Of a stretch of DNA of 64,000 nt, positions 24,900 through 37,139 are shown piece by piece; position 1 is the first letter of the stretch; each line of letters opens with the position of its first letter. Source of the stretch: Opisthorchis felineus (lineage: Eukaryota > Platyhelminthes > Trematoda > Opisthorchiida > Opisthorchiidae); NCBI GenBank assembly GCA_004794785.1, contig SJOL01009883.1, forward strand, positions 720,778 to 784,777. Direction: 5' to 3'. The notes beneath the pieces are model-generated. The model saw nothing but the letters and a program-made list of their open reading frames with translations, was not told the origin of the DNA and did no database searches. The translations under genes were made by a program, and so were the position numbers.

Positions 24900-25975
24900 A
24901 AAATGGGGAACATTTTCACTTTCACTCAAGGCTACTCAGATGCCGCTCAGTATTCGCACAACAAAAGTGAATCCTCGAAAGCTACGACGTTTTCACGATT
25001 ACCACTTCACAGTGGAGAATATCTATGCATGACGAATTGCCCTGGAAATTATCTGCATGGGTGACTTGTTTAAGTGAGCGAATTTTCAAGGTCATCAATC
25101 ACTGGCGGCTGTGAAAACGGTGCCTAATGCGATGTCGCGAGTTGCGGTAAAACGGTGCCCGAAGTTTTGCCAGGACCGAAGACATATTATCTGCCACAAT
25201 AAAACCCAACTATGCGTCACCTACCCAACAGAGGTGGTCGATACTTCCGGCGGAAGTTGTGTATATCCTGAGTGGCAAGGACCTCGCCGAATTAATCGGC
25301 TGCAAACTGCCGCAACTCACTCGACGGGGTTCCATGCTTCAGCAGAACCCTGCAGGTGCCCAAATCCTCTTTGGTTAGCCGTCGATTTACCGGAAGCCGA
25401 TAGTGCGAAAACCTAGAAACCTGACGGCTTTGTTCAAGATAATCAGAGATGACCGAGAGATGTGCCCCCCTGCCCCCTTATGCAAAAACGTACTTGACAA
25501 CCGGTGCTTCGCGTACTATTTGTTATTGGAAAACCCGCTCAGCTTACTGGCTTCTTCGGATTTTTCGACTTTCCGTTTGTCATGCAGGCCGCCTGCTACA
25601 TTTGAAGTGCACCCGTTCTTAATGCAAAGCTATGTTGGTGCTTCGCACAAATACCACGAAGTTGTTCCGCATGTATTCATTTAACGCCTTCTTAAACGCA
25701 ACGAAGGGTGAAGAGGATACAGTCTTCAATTTCTTGACAAACATGTGAAGCCGCTTCTGAAGGCATAGAACGGCGATTTCAAAGTCGAATTCGCGAAAAA
25801 AATTCAAAGGGGAGATTTATTAAAACAAATCGCGATGAAACGAACGTAGATTAGGGTGATTTTCGGCTCGCGCAAATATCCAACAAAATGCAACACTTCT
25901 GCGTAAAAAGTTTTATTCCACTCGCAAAGATTTTGCAGATAAAAGCATTGTGCCTCTAAAGACTGGTCTCTCAGA
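24900..25975 (-). mobile_element. Internally deleted MULE copy (non-autonomous derivative)
   Basis: On the minus strand the 5' part (25975 down to about 25150) aligns with 14385-15202 of the complete element, including the 5' non-coding leader and the positions of the first two mini-introns. The alignment then jumps to the equivalent of about 16995-17250. The junction removes about 1.8 kb, that is, the whole DDE core, SWIM finger and C terminus. The two copies are clearly diverged but alignable throughout. Such end-bearing, transposase-less copies are typical of elements mobilised in trans. Confidence 0.8.
25150..25860 (-). pseudogene. MULE transposase N-terminal remnant
   Basis: Reading from 25807 on the minus strand, the frame gives FKKALNEYMRNNFVVFVRS, matching FERVLNRYIKDNYVVFVRS of the complete copy. 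Further on (25400-25170) the DNA aligns with exon 2. The codon equivalent to the TGA at 15118 in the other copy is CGA here, showing that the ancestral residue was Arg. The catalytic core is deleted. Confidence 0.75.
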
Positions 25976-26499
25976 TAATAAAGTCGATGTCATTCACTCC
26001 ACGCCATCAGCAGATTAACCATAAAATAATGATCACAAAATTCTCCAGTTCGTGTAAATGCATATGATCCTGGTGCTTCCACTGGACGCTAAACTGCCAT
26101 CACCGACACACCGTTCTCGATAAAAAAATTCAGCAATGCCAGTGCTAGTACGGCTTGAACAACCGAACATAACAACTGAGTGTCGCAAGAAATTCACGTA
26201 CCCATTTCCAGGGAAACCAAACTATCCTAAGCAACTTCTTACACGCAGGCCTATTGGCCATGGGTAATAATCCGAATGAACTACTAAAGCTATGCACCCT
26301 AGATGAACCCCGTATTATGGCTTTGCCGTAGATCACCGAAAAAAATCATTTACGCCAATCCACAGGTTTCATCGACCGTTTAGAAAACATACTGAGTGGC
26401 CCTGAGTTAAGTTGATTCCTACGGTGCGTCCCTGTTTATTTTAGGACAAGTAGGCAATACCTTAGTGGCAATCTAGAAGCACTATACCTCACACGCAAT
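25976..26499. other. No gene recognised
   Basis: There are short frames only (26145-26336 minus). Nothing matches the MULE beyond about 25975. Confidence 0.35.
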
Positions 26500-26720
26500 G
26501 AGCTACTTGTTGAGTGTGTTCACGGATTTTCATAGTGAGGCAACCGACAGAAAGGCTTTACCGACACTCAATGCCGCACTGGGGATGTAGGCCGATTGGT
26601 GATGAAACGTTTGCAACCCAACTACCAAGCCCGGCGAACAGACGAACAACCAGGCAGCGGGCTACATATATTCCTGAACATCGCCAACTGCTCTGCCTGT
26701 CCGTAGGACAATGATGAAGT
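26500..26720 (-). repeat. Dispersed repeat, copy 1
   Basis: The minus strand contains GGTTGCAAACGTTTCATCAC with a flanking GTTCGC block, matching the plus strand at 50490-50640 over roughly 80-100 bases with gaps. The phrase is one I associate with dispersed repeats of trematode genomes; that association is from memory. No coding content is claimed. Confidence 0.55.
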
Positions 26721-26905
26721 TTCATTGTCCAGCCCCCTGTCGGAATTAGAGCTAGTCCTCCTTTACTCCCAGTTTTAGATAATTTCAAGTGTATAACAGT
26801 CACCTGAGACAAATAATTGAACCTTAGGTTTCCAGATATATCCACCTTGCTATGATGGTGTCAATACCTACCACGACCTAGAGATTCCGGGCGGGTCGGT
26901 CCTTA

Positions 26906-27229
26906 TCAAATTCGAATCTCATCCTCACCAGTATACGTAGTAACATAAATGGAGTTACCGTCGTTTAGCTGATCGTGACATGAAGGGCAGGTCTGTACCA
27001 CCACATTCTGTTCAACAGGCGCTCCGGTATTACGCGAACTACCCGTCGATGGGCATACAACTGGTGGCGAAGGAGGCGGACCGAACTCATTCAGATTGTC
27101 GTCCCAGAAATATCCACCAGTAAAGACCAAAATAGTAATGTTATACAGTACCTCAAAAGCGTTACAAGCGTTGTACTCCAAAGTATTCTCCGTTCCTAGA
27201 CGGCAAAATTTCGATAGCCGCGTCCACAA
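26906..27229 (-). CDS. Open frame with Pro-rich and CPSC motif, possible LITAF-like exon
   Basis: A 107-codon minus frame holds a Pro-rich stretch (FGPPPSPPVVCP) followed by VVVQTCPSCHDQ. It reaches a GTGAGG donor-like site shortly before its stop. LITAF-domain membrane proteins start with a Pro-rich tail and then a CPxC knuckle. The membrane-anchoring half and second CPxC are not found downstream, so if this is an exon the rest is outside what I can see. It is equally possible that the frame is chance. Confidence 0.25.
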   Translation of the reverse strand: MWTRLSKFCRLGTENTLEYNACNAFEVLYNITILVFTGGYFWDDNLNEFGPPPSPPVVCPSTGSSRNTGAPVEQNVVVQTCPSCHDQLNDGNSIYVTTYTGEDEIRI

Positions 27230-30200
27230 ACGGGTAAGCCAAAAACAAACCGTCTCAGGTTTGATCCGATCCCGTTTTCATAACTGCGGTGGGCTACGAC
27301 AAGTATAAGTGCTAAGCCCAGAACTCTTCCAAGCATTTATTAACGGGTCATCTGTTCACCTGCCTCCTGCAGGTTGTGTTGCTTCGCGCCGAAGGCCTAC
27401 GCAAATGGCGGACTAGTCCTTGTGCTCTACCAATGATCGCCATTTTTTCGCCTGTGTGTGGCTGCATATGTGTGTATACATTTGACTGCGTGAGTATAAC
27501 TGTAAATGTAAATTTCTGCTAACTCCATCACCGCTTTTCCAACAGGGACAAGCAGGAGTTGATAAGACTGAATGGCCTTCTTTCCATTCACCAATCAACC
27601 CTGCAAGTACCCTTCGATGTTCGATTTCATCCCATGTAATACGTGCAGCCTATCCCCGCATGGACTAGGGCTAGGCTTCGCTCCATTACCGCACTTTATT
27701 AATTCACCACACTCTCCGGTTGGCTCGAATGTACGGCGCAAGTTTTTGCTGATGGCCTAAAGACATGGTGCAACAATCCTTGTAGCTTGGAGTAGGTTTT
27801 TCGATTTCCGCGCACCATCAAATAGAAGCATTTACGGCAGATAAGCATCACTCTCAACACTAATGTTGCTGTCTTTAATGATGAGGATGATGATGATGAT
27901 GGTGATGATGATGATGAAAGGCAGCAGTGTCCCCCGCATAAATTACCAGAAAATTCTTCAAACGCTCACCCAAAATAATATCCCCTCGACATTCCCTCTG
28001 CTCGTAGAAAACGGGATCGTCTCCACTCACATTGCTGCTCGCTACGAAGATATTGTGATTGGGATTGATTCACGGTAATAAACTCGGAGGCTTCCAGATA
28101 AGGTGTTGGGAGCGCACCAGTGGCGAGCTATCTGACAGATTCAGATGACTTTCTGAAGCAAGCTTTTCGGGCGGTGCCGAGCATGTTCATACCTTCAGAC
28201 ACCTCTGGGACCAGCGCTTTCGGGAATATCTCAACCAAGTTTGTGGCTGCTATTCCTAGTCTAGGGTTGTCATTTTGCCCGTCTTTACCAAACTTTTATT
28301 AGTTCGACGTCTATTTATCCAGCTCTTTATCCCAGTTCTTTTATTTCCAAAAACCGCCGCTCACACTACTGGCGTTCCATCAACACAGGTTAGAACCACC
28401 GAGACTGCTGCCGTTTCTTCAATTTGCACATACTGTCTATACTCATCCAGTTCCTTCTTTTGTCTTACTCAGATTCTATCAATCTAGCATGAGTGCATTT
28501 AGTCCCATTTGTAACGGTATGTGTCCTTTTTTCTTCCTAATGCCTGCCTAGCGTTAGATAGAGGCTTGTTGGCAACGTAGCACAGTAGTGTTTACTTATC
28601 TTTTATTGTACCGCGTTAGATACTGTTAGTTCATCAGTCAGCAACCATAACCCTCCCGATGAGGAGAGCTGTTTCGATGGCCCCTAGGTGCTCACTCCCA
28701 AAATCTCAAACTCACACGAGGTGTTGGACACCTTCTCATCCGATTATATGAGCCTTCTGGCCTCTATACAGCCTTTAGAACTTATATTATATTAACAACT
28801 CTGCCGCGTAAATCCAGTCCACGGCGATGGCATGAGCAAACCGTTTGACTCTATGGTGTTCTGTAATTTTCAGAAGATAACGCGAAATTGGAGCCGACGT
28901 GAGCAGGGGATGAAATTGAGGGACTGCGACTGAGCTGAAGTTTGCCATGAACGGATATAAACCAGTCCAACTCCCGGTAACGCCGCTTCCTGTATTCAGT
29001 GGATCAGCCACACTCAAAAATGACTAAAATATGAGTGCTTTAAAACGGTTAATTTTTTGGGCACAAACGGCGAAGTTTCTCACGGTAATGACGGGTAAAT
29101 TATCGGTTCCTGCATCATTCGCATTGATGGTCAGTGAACGTATGTTTTGTTAGATGTTCTGCCACACTGAAGCTGGATAAATTTTAGTTCCAAGGTCTGC
29201 TGTTGGTGCACGATTATCAAAGGCTGGAACTAGCTTTCATGACTCATCTTACCACTGTCAGCGGTTGACCAATAGCGAGTTTTCAGTGTCCAACACCGAT
29301 ATGGCAGAGTGGATGGTAAGAGATCATGCGTGTTAATGTACGCAAGAGAAGTTGAAGCCCAAGCAAAGTGCGTACAAAGCCGTCATAAGGGCACTCTTTG
29401 TGCTTGTTGGAACTGCCCCTCATCCGAGTCTTGGACCTGGAGCATTTTCAAACTTTAATTTACTAGTGTTGCAGTAGAAAAGAATTGATGAGTAATTGAG
29501 TGCCTCTTGACCGGTCTGAGCTTTCGAAGCCACGGCATAAACTGACCAGTAAAATCCAGCTGGGGCACGTATTACGCAGGTTGCACGACCGTCCATCCAA
29601 GCACGTGCTGTTGTCTGTTACGACCCGTTGTTGGCTTACTGGTCACGAGAGACGGGCTACGTGAAATAAAAATCGCTGCAGTCCAACTGACTGCTGAGGA
29701 ATCATCATAGTTCCCCGTCCATAACGTTGCGGTTGTTCCAATTAAAGCTATCACAAATTTGTCTGCACAGCACTGAAGCTCACGTCGCATTCTATTCATC
29801 GCCGACTATGCTGATGAACACATCACCGAATACAAAGGATGACTGTCACAATAACATAGGTACAAACGCGGACCTATCTTAGTAGAGTCCCGTTCATATC
29901 TAATAATTAGCCGCTCTGTGAGAAACACATAACAGTTAAACCGCCCCGTGTGTCTTCAAAACCTTCAATTAGTTGAACGATGCGATGAATGAAGCTCCGA
30001 GCCTAAAGACAGGGATATCCCTCGCACTGGTAGACCAGCCCATTTACCATCGGTGGTTAGGAAACCAACATAGGTGACGCATTGTGCCTAGTTAGCTTTC
30101 TGTGGAGGAATTAGGGGCCCCTGCATACTGAAAGCAAGCGTAGGCAGGTCAGTCACATGGATTGTTGAAGGTTCGCGTGCAGGTAGGAGCCGAAGCGCTA

Positions 30201-32869
30201 AACACTTGAGGGCATTTAGGAGTTTGCCCAAAAAACTAGCCGTTAATAACAGCGCGCTTCTCACTTTGTGCTGGTTGATCTGACGGCAGTTTAGCCCAGG
30301 TATGCGCAGTCCAACATAAACCTGGTTAGCGGCCAATTTACCATGTAGCAAACCACACGAAGATTATAGTCACCCGCTGCAAATTGCTTACGGCGACGGT
30401 GGATAGTGGTTTTCATCTCGTACTTACCCAACAGCCATCCGCTGGGTCGATAGACCTTCTCGATCGCATGTTACAGGCTGCTGACGTGGTTCGCACGTTC
30501 TTTCAACAGCCAATTCGCAAGACTTTGTGGCGACGAAAAGCATGCTATTTACACCGATGAGAAAAAAGGAGGTGCCCATCTATCTGACGATGAAGTCGGT
30601 ATTTTCTCGATAGGAGTGGAATATTTGGGTGTTCAACTTAAGTGCTCAAATTAACCTACGACAAGCAGTTGTACCTTGAATAACGGTGCTTCCTACTTCT
30701 ACCCAGGTGTTTGCTGACAAGGAGCCTGCCCAAAACGGAACTTGTTGATCCAGTGGTTCCATGCCAACAGGAAGTGAATTAACCAGCAAATGCAAAACCC
30801 TTACTAGACACTTGCTAAAATATGTACTAAGTGCCACCGAAAATGCAATAATTTTGCTTGCCGTCACGAATTCTCTGACTTCAGCTTTGTCTGGCTTCGT
30901 CTGTGCGCAAGCCATGAAGGCTGATCCGTAGCAGCACATGCAAAATTGTTGGAAAACCATGAAGCACCGGAAGAATTCTTTTTGCGTACAAGTGTGGTAT
31001 TCCTTGATATCTTTCAGAAACAGTGTGATCACTCCAAACCGCTAAATTTTATCGAAATATGTTTAAATCGCTTTTAAGGCGCGCGTTTCAATTATCGTTA
31101 TGTTTACTCGCGGCTGACCTCGTCCCTCCGCCCAGATTTTCTGGTGACTTGCGTGCACGTAAGATCTGTGTCGTTTTCCCGCTAACCCGAGGGGTTTCCC
31201 CGAGATGAATTTTAGTTTAATTTCTCAACCAGGAAATCACCTCTCTTTACAAGAATGTTTAGTTTTTTTCGTAACTCTTGCTATTTTTGCTCTGGATTTT
31301 TGGTGCTTGCTTCTTTTTTTGACCGCAAGCGGTAATTCGTACAACTGGCGTAATCAGTACGCTGAAAGTTTTTTGCCCTATTCAGCAGTGTTAATGACGC
31401 TGCGGTGTGGTCTGTGCGACAGCTGGGTTCGTCCGTTCGGTCCATGTGACCTGATAATTTATGTAGGCTATTGGAAGATTGTGGAATTAAGGACACTCGT
31501 GCGTTTGATGCCGCAGATCGGAAAGGAGGTGCTTTGTTTACTTATGATGTATGAAACAATAGCGCATGTGCAATACTGATGTTAAACCGTATAGCGTGTC
31601 CTATATGTCGGGTTGAACGGAAGCTTTCACTCGGAAGAAGGAGGCGTACGATGGGACAATAAGGCGACTAGGTCTTTAAAAATAAACTCAAATTCGGAGA
31701 CCCAGTGAACGATGGTCTTATTGAAACTAGGTAGGCATGACTACTGACCGAACCACCTTCCCGCCGTGGATACGCGTAAAATCGAAGGAAATATCCCCTC
31801 AAAAGTGCGGTTCATACCAATTTTTTAAAGTGGATCCTTGCTCCTTGATTTTAACGCTGGAAATATCTCCTTAAACCCCTTTAGCGAAAATCCGGACGGA
31901 CTTTGATGATTAAAGCATTGTACACCCTGTGAAACTCTGGATTATTGTCAAACTGCTTTGGTTTTATTTATGGGCATTCGGTAGATTTCCAGAGGCTTAC
32001 CAGCAGATGTGACGGCTGTGCTTCGCCGTACCAAACAGACGAAATCAATTCGAACTGATAAGTCTCTTGGGAAATAACTCCTATGCCTGTCCAGTGCAAT
32101 GGTCTTGTGGCTGACATACCGGTGATCAATGTGGCGGAACAAGCCAGAGTTAACACGAACACTGCCGCACGGCGGTGTGTCAAGTATGCTCGTGGCTGAC
32201 ACTGGGAACAAGAAAACTAGGTATTAGCTTCTCAGTTCGTTTGAATGCAACTGTTGACATTGAACTTAAAAGCGAGATGAAAAACGTTGTCCATACTTAT
32301 CGAAAACTGGGTTTGGCCGAGTTTATACGAACTTGGTCATGTTCACCTCACAGTCAGTCATTCGGAGCACTTCGTTGACCCGCAAACTGGAGCTAGCAGA
32401 AACCGTGCGAAATATTTGGATTTCCAATGTCTTTTAGGAACTTCGGAAGGGGGTTCGCCTAGACGAATGTGATGCGGTTTCTGGGCAGATGTCCCATTAA
32501 CCAACTGGTCAATAGTTTTACTTGCTGCAAGATTACGCTGTATAATTTCGAAAATTTTATTGCCAACAAACATCGGTGCTTGCAAGAAGATCATTCTCAA
32601 ATTTCTATTTAACAACCGGATATTAAGCTGACATACAACCATTCCCAGAAGAAAATCGCTTTGCCAGTTTGCGGAAAGCCTCTTTTCCTGTTAAGCCTGC
32701 GGAAAGGCCGGTGTGACGGTTTGTGTGATTTCGTGATCCATTAAGCTACACTGGTTGGTGTCCGTACAACAATCGTAGAGTCTCTTACACCAGGTTGATC
32801 AGTGGTCAGTCTCTTGGCCCTTCAGGTTGGGGGTTAGAACACTTGTAGCGACTAATTCTACAAAAATGG
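27230..32869. other. No gene supported
   Basis: Apart from the microsatellite, the longest frames are 30646-31032 (minus, 128 codons) and 31205-31579 (plus, 124 codons). The second has a hydrophobic segment, LVFFVTLAIFALDFWCLLLF, that would span a membrane. It starts from an ATG at 31205, just after a short pyrimidine-rich stretch. Neither is recognised. No splice-linked exons or shared repeats were found. Confidence 0.35.
27878..27917. repeat. Imperfect ATG/GAT microsatellite
   Basis: About 13 trinucleotide units of ATG/GAT run with two interruptions (AGG and GTG). In one frame it would encode a Met-rich run. It lies in sequence with no supported gene. Confidence 0.9.
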
Positions 32870-33051
32870 CAATGCAACTGTATTTCCTGCCAAACACCGC
32901 TGGCTTGCGGTTGGGCTTTTCAGCCAAGGTCTTTGGTTGAGGACCCTAATCGTCCTCCTGTCTAGGTCTGGGCGCCATGGCAGTATCCCAGCCCACGCAC
33001 AAACATGAATTGCAGACATAGAAGTTAACTCATGCCACATCGGCCGTCGCA

Positions 33052-34303
33052 TTGTGTCATCAGCCTTGCTTGCTGCATACAGCAGAGCGGGTATGTGAAA
33101 ACGTGCTACTACTGACTCCCCCTTCTTATATTTTCACGTACCTCCTCTTTCACCTTATCCCACCCCAATTTGAATATTATCTCCGCATTAGGACTGACCG
33201 CTTTGTCCACCATGCATCACACTCATCTGCAGCTTCTGTACGTCCGAATTTAGTGACAACGCTAAATACTTCAAAGTCTGTTCTGAAACCCCGAAAGCCG
33301 ATCTACTCAGCTACCTTTAATGTTCCCACACTGAAGCAAGCAGCACAACAGGTGGCTCTTGTTCATACGCTGCATTCCCTTTGCGTTGATGTATGCTGTT
33401 TGTCAGAAACATGGATACAGGACGGAACTACTGCAATCGAACTGACTGCCCCCTCGCTCTCTTCCAGGTTCCAGCTGCGCATCTCTGATGATGCAGAGTC
33501 CGCTGCATCTGGATATGCCGGTTTGGGTATTGTATTGAGTGACCGAGCGGAAGCGTCTCTACTTGGTTGGATACCCGTTGATAGTCACATCTGTGCGATT
33601 CGTTTGGCAACGTCTGTGAGAGAACATAGAGAAAGTGTGGTCCATCGGACCCTGGTTATTGTATCTTCTTACGCCCCAACTGACTGTAGTTCTGAATCTG
33701 ACACCAGGTGCTCTTTTACAACGGACCAAAAGCTCAGATATCGTTGTGGTTGATGGTGACATGAACGCTCAGGTAGGTAGACGAAGCGCTGCTGAGGCCC
33801 GATTGGGTGGTCGTCTTGGGTTGGACACGAGACGCATTGACAACGGGGATCGCTTACTCCAAATGTGTGCCAATCACAGACTGTTTCTTTGCAGTACGAA
33901 TTTCCGGAACAGCGGAAATCGCTTGACAACGTGGTGCCCACCAACAAACCAGCCCCGAATTCAAATAGACCACATCGCCGTCAGTTATCGGTGGCGAGGG
34001 TCGATCACTGTTTGGCGCTCCTTCTGGAACACCAGCGTGGACTCCGACCGTGCACTTGTACGCTGCTGCTTTTCACTGCATTTTTTGGGTCTACGCAAAA
34101 CTCGCACACATTTCTTAGCCACTGAGAAGCTAGTGGACCCAGATATCAAACAAAACTATCAGAACCAGCTCGTCGGACGCCTGCCGGACGGTCCGGTATC
34201 GGATGTAAACGGCTACTGGGAAAACATCCAAAACGCTACTCAGGACCGGAACTTCTGTTTGCGGTACAACCCAGCCAAACTCATCCAAACATTGGATCTC
34301 TGA
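33052..34303 (+). pseudogene. RTE-like LINE endonuclease (APE type), frameshifted
   Basis: The first frame (33052-33753) holds FNVPTLKQA (Asn ligand), CLSETWIQDGT (catalytic Glu) and VSSYAPTDCSSES. A frameshift near 33700 moves to the second frame (33635-34303) with VVDGDMNAQVGRRS, CSTNFRN, QIDHIAVSYRWRGS and the terminal SDR at 34043-34051. Family members normally end in Ser-Asp-His; the His, essential for catalysis in APE-type nucleases, is Arg here. A stop closes the frame at 34301. Confidence 0.85.
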
Positions 34304-34389
34304 TAGGACCGTGTGTTTGCTGGAAGCTCGGCGACAGATCCCCCTGGCCGCAACCACAACTGCACCCAACGCAGCATCAGACGTCAGGT

Positions 34390-36110
34390 GAAACTGAGGT
34401 CCGTGCAGCCGGCGAAGCCTGGTGGACCCGAAAGGCCGAGGAAATGGAAGTTGCGAAAAATGCTACAAGCGTCCACAAGCTGTTCCACTTGATTCGTTCG
34501 ACTGGTCCTCGGAAGATTCGTGCCAGTGAAATTATCGGGGACCAAAATGGCTCCCTGATATCCAGCAAAGCAGAACGTTTTGACCGGTGGCCACAGTACT
34601 TCGAATAGCAATTCAGTTGGCAGCCTGCTACCTCCAATCCGGACTTTAGGCCTTCAACAGAAAGGTAGACTGCGAATATGGAGCCGCCCTCAACCTCAGA
34701 AGTGTCTGAGTGTATATCTCTACTCAAGCGTCATCGTACTTCTGGCCCTGACGACCTTTCACCCACTCTGTTCAACGATAGCGGTGAATTCTTCAGTCAG
34801 TGCCTGGCTAGCCTATTAGCGTCTGTCTGGGAGAAAGAGACCATTGCAGATAACTGGGCTGAGTCGAAAACGGATACTCCTAGTGAATGTAGTAACCACA
34901 GAAGTGTTAGTTTGACTCATGTTGTAGCAAGGCTTCTGGCCTCACTGCTTTTCAGTTGTCTTACGGTGGCACGCGAAAACTTGACTCGTGAGAATCAAGC
35001 GGGATTTCGGCTGGGTAGAGGCTGTGTCGACCACATTTTCACACTCCGTCAGGTGTTAGAGCAACGCCACTTGTACAGACGACCCACAATCTTGGTATTC
35101 CTTGACGTCAAGGGTACGTTTGATTCTGTCAATCGGTCAGTGCTGTTAACCACACTTGCTCAACAGGGTACGCCCCAGAAGTTTTTGAACATAAGCCTAT
35201 CCCTATATTCACATACTTCGGGGCGTTTGAGAGTGTATAGTGAGCTCTTCAAAAGCTTCCTTACAAAAAGGGGTGTCTGACGAGTATGTCCACTCTCTCC
35301 ATTCTTGTTCAGCTTCATCATTGATGAAATATTATGGCGAACTCTGGAAGTTCTGCAAACTCCCGGTGTTCAAATTGTTGCTGGTGCGATCCTTGTCGAT
35401 CTGGAGTACGTAGACGGCATCGTCCTCATCTTTGAAGAATCATCTTCAAAGTGCAAAGTCATCTTAACGACGTACAGTCTCTGAACATGCCCCTTACAAT
35501 TCAAGGAGAATCACTGGTGGTTGTGGAGAATTTTACATACCTCGGTAGTTGTATTAGTTTTGACGGAAATATATCTGAAGTCAGTGCAAGAACCTCGAAG
35601 GAAAGAACCATGTTTGCTAATCTGTGTCACTTGTGGCGTTAAAAAGGCATATCACTGGGTCTCGAGGGTCGTGTGTACCAGGCTACAGGAAGGGCTGTAT
35701 TGTTGTATGGTTGCGAAACATGTCCCCAGCGAACAGATGACGTGAGAAGTCTTCGGCTTTCTGACCACCGATGCCCCAGCAGTGTTGCTGGTTTCAGATG
35801 GCGTCAACAGATTCGTGACGAGTTGATTAGGAGGCGGGTATTTGGTTGTGCACCAGGTGCTTCAAATGCAGAAAACATCCAGCACCCCCAACTGCGGTGG
35901 CTCTGCCATGTGCTATGCATGCCGAAGCACTGTCTACCGAGACGAGTGTTGTTCTCTGTGCCTCCCTCATAATGGCTCAAACCGAACGGTGGACAACGTA
36001 TGGCTTGGCAGAATGGCGTGAAAGATGTTATGAAAAGTTTGAACATTGTTGGTGTGGTCCGGCTTACAGGATGTAGTGTCTGTGACCCCTCCTGCGCCTG
36101 GCTGGAGACA
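34390..36110 (+). pseudogene. RTE-like LINE reverse transcriptase and C-terminal region
   Basis: Blocks in order are LIRSTGPRK near 34490, SSKAERFDRW near 34565, KRHRTSGPDDLSPTLFND near 34730, NLTRENQAGFRLGRGCVDH near 34990, VFLDVKGTFDSVNRSVL near 35095 (first catalytic Asp kept) and YVDG at 35407-35418. YVDG stands in place of YADD, so the second Asp of the box is lost. Then come NFTYLGSCISFDG near 35530, AVLLYGCETCP near 35695 and the RWLCHVLCMPKHCLPRRVL C-terminal text near 35895. The region 34678-35280 is open for 200 codons; elsewhere stops and shifts interrupt. Confidence 0.85.
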
Positions 36111-36189
36111 TTGTAGGAAATGGCGGCTGATCGATGCTAGTGGTGTTCGTGTCGTCAGTTTCTTTCCAGATTGTCTGATTGATTGTTTG

Positions 36190-36400
36190 GATGTGTAGGC
36201 ATGCTTGCGATGGCCCCACCAGGTCCCCTCCCCCATCCACTGTTTTCCCCTTCTTTTCACTCAAAGGCTTTAAACATAATTAGATGAACTGTATGGCTGT
36301 ACGGCAGTGGAGGATCAGTGTCAACAGTGATTTCGCTGTCTTTGATGATGTTGACTGCGAACGTGTTATCAACCGATGAGGTGGACGCTTCGCTATCATC
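36190..36400 (+). repeat. LINE-tail / SINE-like repeat, copy 1
   Basis: Directly after the LINE 3' UTR runs a block with CCACCAGGTCCCCTCCC, a pyrimidine-rich run, TTAGATGAACT and a segment near TCAGTGTCAACAGTGATTTC. The same block recurs at 37140-37565 (minus, interrupted) and 43021-43189 (minus, inside a LINE). It may be the true LINE 3' end or a SINE that borrows it. Confidence 0.65.
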
Positions 36401-37139
36401 CTTGATGAGCTGTTCATGCGTAGACCTTTCTGGGCTATTGTTGACGTTCCTACGCTCACCGAATGTGAGTGTCTGGCCAACGCGTACTTGAGAAATCATG
36501 GGAATCATCCTCAACGACCTGTTTACCTATTGGGTTAACCTGGTTGACGGGAGGTTAAGCGAAGCGACGGCTCCTTCATAGAAAAAAACTAGCACACCCG
36601 ACTGGGCAAGCCTACGGTCGAAGACTCTTCAACATAGGCGGAAAGGGCAGGTAAGCAAACCACCGTCTTGGTTAGTCTGGACGCTTGATTCTGGTGTTTT
36701 TCAGCTGATTAGGATTCACATAAAATGAGACTTATAGTGTAAGGGCCGGTATGTGGGCGAATTTGCCGCAGACAAGCTTTGGCAGAGTGAACTACTCATC
36801 TTTGTACTGTATATCAGGCCTTCATAGCCTGCCTCCTAAATGAGGATGGCGGGTGCACCTGCATTTACCCGTTGACAACAAACAGCCGTGAATTTCTTAG
36901 GCCCATCCTCGATGTCTAGGTTTCAAACGGTTGTTATAGCCCTCAAGCTTGTCCTCATTCCTCAGTCACAGTCTAACCTTGCTCATGCAATTTTACATCC
37001 TTCATTTCGTGAATGCAAGGCAAACCATACAACCAAGGTGTGTCTCAAGAAGACTTGCCCATGCCCGATCAGTGAACTTTTATCTTGGTGCGGTAGCCTA
37101 TGCCAAAGAGAACAGCACTGAAGGCCTAGGGTATGACAG
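36401..37139. other. No gene recognised
   Basis: The minus frame 36257-36514 (85 codons) overlaps the repeat and is not recognised. No LTR boundary of the gypsy element could be placed here. Confidence 0.35.

Larger units (their letters stand above)
32870..36215 (+). mobile_element. RTE-like LINE, the longest copy in the window
   Basis: The copy has a 5' region shared with the minus-strand copies at 43.4-43.7 and 60.6-60.8 kb (GGACCCTAATCGTCCTCC, then a run to CTGCATACAGCAG). An endonuclease, a reverse transcriptase, a C-terminal region and a 3' UTR (GATTGTTTGGATGTGTAGG near 36200) follow. Total length is about 3.3 kb, what I would expect for a near-full-length RTE-type element with one ORF. 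Frameshifts and stops break the ORF into at least six pieces. Confidence 0.85.

Noticed and set aside
24605..24970. Plus-strand ORF of 121 codons
   Set aside because: Its 3' part is antisense to the MULE derivative and the rest has no motif or splice context.
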